From NCBI GenBank assembly GCA_964479625.1, contig CAYZMS010000011.1, positions 54,665 to 118,664 of the forward strand: a DNA stretch of 64,000 nt, read 5' to 3'. Each line of letters begins with the position of its first letter. Position 1 is the stretch's first letter. Of this stretch, positions 54,054 to 60,418 are shown piece by piece. The notes under the pieces were generated by a model. The model ran no database searches. It saw nothing but the letters and a program-made list of their open reading frames with translations, and was not told the origin of the DNA. Source of the stretch: CAYZMS01 sp964479625 (GTDB taxonomy: Bacteria; Bacteroidota; Bacteroidia; Chitinophagales; Saprospiraceae). The position numbers and the translations under genes were made by a program.

Positions 54054-54557
54054 CTACAATCGTTTTAGAATATCCTCTGTTTTATCGTATTGAGGATTAG
54101 TAAAAATCATTCCTACCGAGCTGGCCTTGTCAAAAATGAAATCATACCCCCTCTCCTGGGCATAGGATTCAATTGCGCTGTACACTTTATCTTGTATAGG
54201 CTGGACAAGCTCTTTCCGGCGTTCGAATAATTGCCCCTCCGGACTAAACCGGGCGGCTTGCATATCGCGAACCCGCTTTTCGGCATTCATGATCTCTTCT
54301 TCCCGTTGCCTGCGCGCATCATCACTCAAAAGGACTTGTTCAGCCTGGTATCGGTTGTACATACTTTTGATTTTATCGTATTCCTGAGCGATTTCCTGGC
54401 GCCAACGGGCAGCAAGCTGATCTAATTCATCCTGGGCATCATTGTATTCATCGATGCTTTCCAGGAGTGTATTGACATCTACATATGCAATACGTTGTGC
54501 CTGAATAGATAAGGCTAAGGCAAAGGTGAAGAATAAAAAAGTAGTTATCCGTTTCAT
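54054..54557 (-). CDS. OmpH/Skp family periplasmic chaperone (first copy)
   Basis: A 167-residue paralogue. Signal peptide MKRITTFLFFTFALALS, then AQRIAYVDVNTLLESIDEYN. A coiled coil follows (ELDQLAARWRQEIAQEYDKI, RREEEIMNAEKRVRDM), then YAQERGYDFIFDKASSVGM. The frame extends 14 codons upstream, but the basic signal-peptide start at ATG 54557 is preferred. Tandem ompH genes normally follow bamA in Bacteroidota; here no canonical bamA is adjacent. Confidence 0.9.
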   Translation of the reverse strand: MKRITTFLFFTFALALSIQAQRIAYVDVNTLLESIDEYNDAQDELDQLAARWRQEIAQEYDKIKSMYNRYQAEQVLLSDDARRQREEEIMNAEKRVRDMQAARFSPEGQLFERRKELVQPIQDKVYSAIESYAQERGYDFIFDKASSVGMIFTNPQYDKTEDILKRL

Positions 54558-54716
54558 GATCATTTTTTTAAAATAACGCTCAATGGCATGTAAAATCAAA
54601 GCCCAATAAGGTCGTTTAACACCATCTTATAGTATTGGTTAACGAATTGCAAATAAAACAATTATAACGGATGGTTTAAAGACAGTCCGTCTTATTTCTT
54701 TTCCTCCTTTAAGGTA

Positions 54717-55598
54717 CTACTGTAAAATGAGAATAGGAATATGGGTAGGTAGTTCTATCATTCGTATAGTGGTGCTTCCCAAAAGGACATTTGGAAGGTT
54801 ATTTCTTCCTTTTCTGCCCAGAATGATGAGATCGGCTCCCTTTTCCAGGGCATACTGATAGACAGTGGTGGCCACAGAGCGCCCAGCATTTGGCGTCATT
54901 GTGCACTCCAATTCTTCTGGCAGGTTGTTTTTCTTTCGAAATTTATTCCAGCTCTTCTCCGCATCCCTAGCCATGGATTGAATAACGTCACCTACCGGCA
55001 AATAGGGAAAATAAGTTGCGGGCACCTTCAGGACGTGCTGGCATAAGAACCGTCCGTTTTGGAGGCGGTTACTAAGGTTAAGCCCCGTTTTGATAGTTGG
55101 AAGGGAAAAAGAGGAAAAGTCGATAGCTGCTAAAAAGACCTCAACTTCCAGCCGGGCGATTTCAGGAACGAGCAAAATGTTAGCTTTAACACCCCCTACT
55201 CTAATCATCTTCTTTGCCACTATCCCGGTACCAGGATAGGAACTCTTTTTTCCCACAATGACCAAATCGGCATTAACTGATTTGATTGTCTTGCTCAGTT
55301 GTTGGGCGGTAAATGTATGCTGGGTGACCTTTACTGCCGCTTTCGCTTTTCCGGTTGTCAGTTGGAAGTGATCCTCCAGGTCCTCTTCTATGGATTTTTG
55401 AATAACCGTTTCCAGGGGCTGATCAAGGCTTTTCACAATGGCTGCGGCCTCTGCTTCGTATTCGAAGTTGATATTGTGAGTGAATAGCACCTCTTCTACT
55501 TCCGGGAGTAAATCGCAAAGGTAAGCAGTGTACCGGATGAGGAGAGTGTCCATTTCCGTAAGGTCCAGACAGATGACCAGAGATTTAGTATTTAGCAT
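54717..55598 (-). CDS. Universal stress protein with two Usp-like halves
   Basis: A 293-residue cytoplasmic protein. The first half (SLVICLDLTEMDTLLIRYTAYLC) lacks the full ATP motif. The second half (VEVFLAAIDFSSFSLPTIKTGL) ends with LIILGRKGRNNLPNVLLGST, which fits the G-x2-G-x9-G-S/T nucleotide loop of ATP-binding Usp proteins. The frame extends to a TTG at 55652 that overlaps the BCCT gene; the ATG at 55598 lies 13 bp after the BCCT stop and is preferred. Being linked to a betaine carrier, it may act in osmotic stress (inference). Confidence 0.88.
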   Translation of the reverse strand: MLNTKSLVICLDLTEMDTLLIRYTAYLCDLLPEVEEVLFTHNINFEYEAEAAAIVKSLDQPLETVIQKSIEEDLEDHFQLTTGKAKAAVKVTQHTFTAQQLSKTIKSVNADLVIVGKKSSYPGTGIVAKKMIRVGGVKANILLVPEIARLEVEVFLAAIDFSSFSLPTIKTGLNLSNRLQNGRFLCQHVLKVPATYFPYLPVGDVIQSMARDAEKSWNKFRKKNNLPEELECTMTPNAGRSVATTVYQYALEKGADLIILGRKGRNNLPNVLLGSTTIRMIELPTHIPILILQ

Positions 55599-55611
55599 GG
55601 CGGTAAAAGTT

Positions 55612-57234
55612 TCAGCTGGATTTTTGTTCTTCCTTGATTTTGCGTTTGGCAAGGTATTCGGCGATAGTTTTTTGATAGGATTGGCGTTCTCGTTGCCGCA
55701 GCTTTCGGTCTATTTCCGCTTGTTCACTTTTAAGTCCCTTCCAAAGGCTGTAACACATAATCAACAAAAGAAAGGCAAATGGTAGGCCGGTTACCTGTAC
55801 TCCCGCCTGTAGGGCTGTTAATCCACCTCCCAGCAAAAGGGTAGCAGCAACTGCCCCTTCCATCAGAGCCCAAAAAATGCGCTGTCCAACCGGAGCGTCC
55901 AGCTTTCCTCCTGCTGTTAAGCTATCTACTACCAGAGATCCACTATCCGAAGAAGTTACAAAGAAACTCGTGACCAGAATAATTCCGATCAGGGAGGTCA
56001 CGGCAGATAAAGGAAACTCCTTGAGCATTGCAAATAAAGCCGTATCAATACTGGCGTTCACTGCCGCTGCAATATCTCCGATGCCCTCCAGTTCCATGAA
56101 AATAGCCGTTCCACCAAAAGTGCCCATCCAGAAAAAGGTCAGGAGGGTAGGAGCCAGAATGACGCCAAGGATGAATTCCCTAACTGTTCGTCCCCGGGAA
56201 ACCCGTGCAATGAACATGCCTACGTAGGGAGACCAGGATATCCACCAGGCCCAGTAAAGGAGGGTCCATGCGTTTTGCCAGTTGGTTTCCGTATAAGTCT
56301 CCCCCCAGGTGCTGATACTGAAAAACTCTTGTAGGTAGGCACCTGTATTTTGAAGGAAGCCGTTGATAATAAAAAGGGTGGGCCCTATCAACAAAACAAG
56401 CACCAAAAACAGCAGGCCCAGCCGCATATTCATCTCACTCAGGACCCGAACACCTTTGTCCAGACCCAATACTACTGAGGTGGTCGCTGCCAGGGTGATC
56501 ACGGTGATCAAAATGACCTGTAAATAGACCGTATTTTCCCAGCCCACAAGGTATTCCAGGCCCGCGCCGACCTGCTTAACTCCGTAGCCCAGTGAGGTGG
56601 CCAGGCCAAACAAGGTAGCTACTACAGCTAACACGTCGATGGTATTCCCGATGGGGCCGTGAATCCGTTCACCAAATAAAGGGTAGAAAACGGAACGAAT
56701 GGTGAGCGGCTGATTCCGGTTAAAGCAAAAGAAAGCAAGACTGAGGCCTACTACCGCGTAAATAGCCCATGCGTGAAAGCCCCAATGCAAATAGGTAAAC
56801 TTAAATGCATTATTAGCTGCTTCTGCCGGGCTTGTTACCTCAACCGGAGGGTTGGTAAAATGAAAAACCGGCTCCGCAACACTAAAGAACAGTAAACCGA
56901 TACCCATTCCTGCCGAGAATAACATTGCAAACCAGGCAGCCGTGCTAAATTCCGGTTGGGCATCTTTACCCCCCAGCCGGATCTTCCCGAATTTGCTAAA
57001 TGCAACAATGAAGCTGAATATCACGAACACATTTACGCTCAGGATCAAAAACCACCCGGCATAATTGGAAACCATGGTTTGAAGCTGCACAAAAATAGCT
57101 TCCATGCGGTCTCCAAAACTAAGGGATAGGCCAATAAATAAAACGATAACAATTGCAGAGGGAATGAAAACGGGAGGATAGAAATCAAAGTATTTCTTCC
57201 AGCCAGTTCGCTTGGTTTCTTGAGAGGCACTCAT
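55612..57234 (-). CDS. BCCT family betaine/carnitine/choline transporter
   Basis: A 540-residue carrier with 12 membrane segments. The family signature WAWWISWSPYVGMFIARVSRGRTVREF is intact, and GLFFS/GLLFFSVAEPVFHF is typical of helix 3. The charged C-terminus (KSEQAEIDRKLRQRERQSYQ) is a long cytoplasmic helix, a region that senses osmotic stress in BetP-type carriers. It imports compatible solutes with sodium or protons. It is divergent from the iron-sulfur gene across a 133-bp spacer that contains a 47-bp palindrome. The Usp gene follows 13 bp later. Confidence 0.92.
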   Translation of the reverse strand: MSASQETKRTGWKKYFDFYPPVFIPSAIVIVLFIGLSLSFGDRMEAIFVQLQTMVSNYAGWFLILSVNVFVIFSFIVAFSKFGKIRLGGKDAQPEFSTAAWFAMLFSAGMGIGLLFFSVAEPVFHFTNPPVEVTSPAEAANNAFKFTYLHWGFHAWAIYAVVGLSLAFFCFNRNQPLTIRSVFYPLFGERIHGPIGNTIDVLAVVATLFGLATSLGYGVKQVGAGLEYLVGWENTVYLQVILITVITLAATTSVVLGLDKGVRVLSEMNMRLGLLFLVLVLLIGPTLFIINGFLQNTGAYLQEFFSISTWGETYTETNWQNAWTLLYWAWWISWSPYVGMFIARVSRGRTVREFILGVILAPTLLTFFWMGTFGGTAIFMELEGIGDIAAAVNASIDTALFAMLKEFPLSAVTSLIGIILVTSFFVTSSDSGSLVVDSLTAGGKLDAPVGQRIFWALMEGAVAATLLLGGGLTALQAGVQVTGLPFAFLLLIMCYSLWKGLKSEQAEIDRKLRQRERQSYQKTIAEYLAKRKIKEEQKSS

Positions 57235-57267
57235 GTCCTTTGAGGTATTTAATTACCCCAAATCTAC

Positions 57268-57314
57268 TAATCATTAATTTCTACAGAAAAGTTTTCTATA
57301 GAAATTAATGATTA
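57268..57314. promoter_or_regulatory. 47-bp near-perfect palindrome between divergent genes
   Basis: Positions 57268-57283 pair with 57299-57314 (16 bp, all matched), C57284 faces A57298 (only mismatch), and 57285-57290 pairs with 57292-57297 around a central G57291. It lies 34 bp from the BCCT start and 54 bp from the iron-sulfur gene start. Being AT-rich and symmetric, it could be an operator for a dimeric regulator or a cruciform. Confidence 0.65.
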
Positions 57315-57367
57315 AACCTTTTTAACAGATACAAAAAACCAAAATGCGGGGTCCTTGTTAGTTTATT

Positions 57368-57802
57368 ATGAATTCAATTAAACGTACCAAAGAATATTCC
57401 AACGGTGAGCTAACCATCGTTTGGAAGCCAGGGCTGTGTTATCATTCCGAACGATGTGTAAAAGGTCTTCCGGATGTTTTTAATACTAATCAACGGCCAT
57501 GGATCAATGCGGAAGGCGCAGCTTCCGAAGCGATTATTGATCAGGTTCGACAATGTCCGTCCGGGGCGCTAAGTTATTACCTCAATGCTACAGGCGAACC
57601 ACGGGTGGAGGACCAGCAAGGAGGCGCAAAGGTGGAAGCCTTGCCAAACGGCCCATTAATAATCCAGGGTCCTGTGCAAGTTAAAAACGCTAAAGGAGAG
57701 GTAGTGGAAATCGAGCAAAATGCAGCACTTTGCCGCTGTGGTGCTTCTGGCAAGAAACCCTTTTGCGACGGAAGCCACAAGAAAATCAAATTTAAAGATT
57801 AG
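57368..57802 (+). CDS. YjdI-like mono-cluster protein fused to a CDGSH iron-sulfur domain
   Basis: A 144-residue protein. Residues 1-70 match the divergent 4Fe-4S mono-cluster (YjdI/Fer4_19) domain: TIVWKPGLCYHSERCVKGLP with its cysteines and QVRQCPSGALSYYL. Residues 100-144 form a CDGSH zinc-finger-type domain, CRCGASGKKPFCDGSH, which binds a 2Fe-2S cluster through three cysteines and a histidine. Both redox domains are linked by a short strand region (PLIIQGPVQVKNAKGEVVEI). In E. coli the YjdI gene neighbours a GNAT gene (yjdJ), and here too a GNAT follows 4 bp downstream. Confidence 0.85.
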   Translation: MNSIKRTKEYSNGELTIVWKPGLCYHSERCVKGLPDVFNTNQRPWINAEGAASEAIIDQVRQCPSGALSYYLNATGEPRVEDQQGGAKVEALPNGPLIIQGPVQVKNAKGEVVEIEQNAALCRCGASGKKPFCDGSHKKIKFKD

Positions 57803-57806
57803 CACC

Positions 57807-58114
57807 ATGGACCCTTCAGCTCCAGATTTTGAAGTGAACCAGAATACAGAAAAAAATGCTTCGAAGTCATCTTAGATGGCAAGTTGGCAGTTTCGGAATA
57901 CATTCTGCTCCCTGACCGCATTATTTTCTCTTATACCGAAGTTCCAAAAGTCTTTGCAGGACGGGGAGTGGGAAAGGCTTTAGCGAAAACAGGCCTCGAC
58001 TGGGCGCGGGAAAATAAGTTAAAGGTCATGCCCCTTTGTCCTTTTTTTGCGCAATACATTAAAAGGCTTTCGGAGTACCATGACATGCTTATGCCCGGGT
58101 TTAGGGTGAAGTAA
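57807..58114 (+). pseudogene. GNAT (YjdJ-like) N-acetyltransferase, frameshifted at a poly-A run
   Basis: The ATG at 57807 gives MDPSAPDFEVNQNTEK, then the frame breaks at the A7 run 57850-57856. From there a shifted frame gives KCFEVILDGKLAVSEYILLP, IIFSYTEVPKVFAGRGVGKAL and VMPLCPFFAQYIKR, the standard YjdJ-type acetyltransferase. One added A (or a -1 shift on the run) would join both parts into a 102-residue protein of normal length. Without it, the only intact frame starts at a TTG at 57884 and lacks the first strands. The acetyl-CoA motif GRGVGKAL is intact. It follows the YjdI-like gene at 4 bp, a pairing also found in E. coli. Confidence 0.65.
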
Positions 58115-58131
58115 GCCTTCCCTTTGTTTTT

Positions 58132-58956
58132 TTACAGGTTTACAGGACTTGCCTTGTCTTCATCGATATTAAAAATATCCTCTGTTTCTTCCAGGAATCG
58201 AATATTGGATATGGTTGCGTAACCGATTTCGTCAAGGATTCCCTTTTCCTCTGTCCACATCCAAACTTTCCATTCTGTGGCAATGGGGATGCCCTCCACC
58301 AGTTGATAGTTGGCATAGCTGATGGCATGAGGTTCTTCTTCCGCTTTTTCAACGGATTTATTCAGGGTTACGATATAGGCCATAGCCTCCACAAGGCCAT
58401 CCTCCGGGTCCTGGTAAACGATGTACCAATCTTTAGGAGCATCTCCAACCCCTGCCTCAAAGCTCAGTTTTCCACGCTCCATTGAAACAGTATCTCCACT
58501 GGTAAGGGAAGCTTTATTCAGCATTTCCCATTGAGTACCCGGGTCACTTAATTTAAAAGGGGCCATAAAAAAATAGTGCCAGGTAAAAATATCGAAACGA
58601 GCCCCTGAATATTTTGCATCAGCAGGCATTAACATAACGCGATCACCGTCAAATACCACTGATGGGCCGTCCGCCTTATCCAGGCGGACCTTGCTAGAAT
58701 TAGTTGTACTGTAAAGAGACCCTTCCAGGCGTTTTTTCCCCCGAAAAAAGAAGGTGATATCAAAAGCAATGTTATCTTTTTCTAAAAAAGCGTCTACTTT
58801 ATGGGCCTCTTCCAAACTGGCAACCAAGGTATTGGCAGGTTCGGGGCGCTGAGCTGTCGAAGAGGAAGCAGGGGAATCTTCCGTACCTGACTTGTCGGTC
58901 GAATCACAGGCTATTAGTATCAGGAAGGAAAAAAGGCCGATAAAGCTCTGGTTCAT
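58132..58956 (-). CDS. Predicted lipoprotein, possibly DUF6503-like
   Basis: A 274-residue exported protein with lipobox LILIAC (C17) and a serine-rich linker (SPASSSTAQ). The mature part resembles LolA-type half-barrels: IAFDITFFFRGKKRLEGSLY, then SGARFDIFTWHYFFMAPFKL, WYIVYQDPEDGLVEAMAYIV and a late IATEWKVWMWTEEKGI. I associate this with DUF6503 lipoproteins of Bacteroidota, but I am not sure. It ends 18 bp from the convergent GNAT gene and starts 33 bp after the MarR gene, so it may be in the MarR operon. Confidence 0.6.
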   Translation of the reverse strand: MNQSFIGLFSFLILIACDSTDKSGTEDSPASSSTAQRPEPANTLVASLEEAHKVDAFLEKDNIAFDITFFFRGKKRLEGSLYSTTNSSKVRLDKADGPSVVFDGDRVMLMPADAKYSGARFDIFTWHYFFMAPFKLSDPGTQWEMLNKASLTSGDTVSMERGKLSFEAGVGDAPKDWYIVYQDPEDGLVEAMAYIVTLNKSVEKAEEEPHAISYANYQLVEGIPIATEWKVWMWTEEKGILDEIGYATISNIRFLEETEDIFNIDEDKASPVNL

Positions 58957-58989
58957 TTTAGAAAGTGGTTTGGATATATGATTGTTTTT

Positions 58990-59466
58990 TCAATTGTTTG
59001 CCGCTCCATCCCGGCCCTGCATTTTATAAAGGAGGTCATTGAGGTGCATTGCTTCGGATTCCGTCAGGTTTTGAACCAACCGATCCAGACGGGGGAGTGC
59101 CTGATCGATATCAGCCAAAAGTTCCAGACCAGCCCTGGTGATACGGACCCGCGCATGCCGACGATCTATGACACAAGGTTCTTTTTCTACCAGTCCTTTA
59201 GCCTTTAAGCGATCTACCAGGCGGGAAGCATCAGACATTTTGTCGATCATCTTTGACCGGATCTCTTGGATAGTTAAACCTGGACCCTGACGGGGTTGAC
59301 CACGAAGGATGCGTAAGATATTAAATTGTTTTTGGGTAATGCCGAAGGGTTCGACAAATTCACGAATTCCGCTGCGCAACCAGTTGGCAGACTGCAATAG
59401 ATTTACCCGAAGATGGTGCCATTCATTCTGGAAATAGGGTTTCCTTAACTCCTCGTCTGGGTCCAT
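58990..59466 (-). CDS. MarR family transcriptional regulator
   Basis: A 158-residue winged-helix repressor. The core is seen as LLQSANWLRSGIREFVEPFGITQKQFNILRILR, then EIRSKMIDKMSDASRLVDRL as recognition helix and the wing VEKEPCVIDRRHARVRITRAG. The DRRHARVRIT motif is the family signature. Regulators of this kind bind inverted repeats near their own promoter and release DNA on binding phenolic ligands or on oxidation. The downstream lipoprotein gene (33-bp gap) is a probable target. Confidence 0.9.
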   Translation of the reverse strand: MDPDEELRKPYFQNEWHHLRVNLLQSANWLRSGIREFVEPFGITQKQFNILRILRGQPRQGPGLTIQEIRSKMIDKMSDASRLVDRLKAKGLVEKEPCVIDRRHARVRITRAGLELLADIDQALPRLDRLVQNLTESEAMHLNDLLYKMQGRDGAANN

Positions 59467-59508
59467 GTTCTCAAATTTTCGAAGCTAAATACTGCCTCTT
59501 TAAAATAC

Positions 59509-59519
59509 CTGTATACAAG
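59509..59519. promoter_or_regulatory. Candidate MarR operator
   Basis: CTGTATACAAG carries the perfect palindrome TGTATACA at 59510-59517, and a related half-site TGTATTGT follows at 59521-59528. It lies 43 bp upstream of the MarR start in the divergent MarR/mntR spacer. Binding is inferred. Confidence 0.35.
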
Positions 59520-59632
59520 CTGTATTGTTAGTAATTAATTGATTTTTCTATAAAGGTCTAACCACTGGCGTACGGGATTAGTTGATACTCCACGACATTA
59601 CATCAAAGCAGGCAGGGTTGGAGACATTTCCG

Positions 59633-59640
59633 TATTTTTG
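59633..59640 (+). promoter_or_regulatory. Candidate -7 element for the MntR-type gene
   Basis: TATTTTTG is a full match to TAnnTTTG, 54 bp before the ATG at 59694. A TTG lies only 12 nt upstream, so the -33 box is not convincing. Confidence 0.4.
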
Positions 59641-59693
59641 AAAATAGTGTTATTCCAACGACCTTTTTTCCATTCCTAGCCCCCTATCATCTA

Positions 59694-60365
59694 ATGATGT
59701 TGAACACACTAAGTAAAAATGAAGAGGATTATTTAAAGGGCCTGTTTTACCTCTCTGTTGAACCGGAGCGTACCAGGGTGGGGACCAACCAACTGGCAAC
59801 CCACCTGCAGGTAACTCCCGCTTCTGCCAACAACATGCTGAAAAAACTAAAGGCGAAAGAGCTGGTAGATTATGAAAAATACGGGAAGGTAAAGTTGACA
59901 AGCCTGGGGCGCCAACTGGCCTTACAACTGATTCGTAAACATAGACTCTGGGAAACCTTCCTCTACGAAAAGCTGGATTTTACCTGGGATGAAGTGCACG
60001 AGGTCGCTGAGCAGTTAGAACATATCAAGTCCCCAAAATTAATCGAAAAACTGGATCAATTGCTCGATTACCCCCAATTCGATCCTCACGGTGACCCTAT
60101 ACCAACAGCAGCGGGCGAGTTACCCCCTCAGAAAAAGGTTACTCTGGCGGAGATCCCCCCCGCCCAATCCTGCCGCTTAGTGGCAGTGCGTGATAATTCA
60201 GCTGCTTTTCTTCAATACCTTACTGAATTGGGGCTTGGTTTAAAAACACCCATAAAAGTGCTGAATAAGCGCGAGTTCGATCATTCCCTTTCCATCGAAA
60301 TTGACGGTCGCGAGGTACAGGTTTCTGAAAAATTTTCGTTGAATGTGTTTGTACGCCCAGAATAA
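59694..60365 (+). CDS. DtxR/MntR family metal-dependent regulator
   Basis: A 223-residue repressor. A winged-helix domain (TNQLATHLQVTPASANNMLKKL) is followed by the dimerisation/metal domain (RKHRLWETFLYEKLDFTWDEVHEVAEQLEH) and a C-terminal FeoA/SH3-like domain (SCRLVAVRDNSAAFL, SEKFSLNVFV). Aligned by eye to DtxR, the ligands H79, E83, H98, E105 and H106 correspond to H83, E87, H102, E109 and H110, while Cys102 is E106, as in Mn-sensing MntR; manganese is therefore likelier than iron. A second ATG is at 59697. PBP1A follows 53 bp downstream. Confidence 0.88.
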   Translation: MMLNTLSKNEEDYLKGLFYLSVEPERTRVGTNQLATHLQVTPASANNMLKKLKAKELVDYEKYGKVKLTSLGRQLALQLIRKHRLWETFLYEKLDFTWDEVHEVAEQLEHIKSPKLIEKLDQLLDYPQFDPHGDPIPTAAGELPPQKKVTLAEIPPAQSCRLVAVRDNSAAFLQYLTELGLGLKTPIKVLNKREFDHSLSIEIDGREVQVSEKFSLNVFVRPE

Positions 60366-60418
60366 GGTGGCTTACCGATCTGTGTGAACATTTAGGATGG
60401 GGCTTAAAAAAGGATGAG

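Noticed and set aside
49794..57234. A defence or mobile island between rpoN and the BCCT carrier
   Set aside because: All genes are ordinary housekeeping types, with no integrase, repeats or shift in codon use visible by eye.
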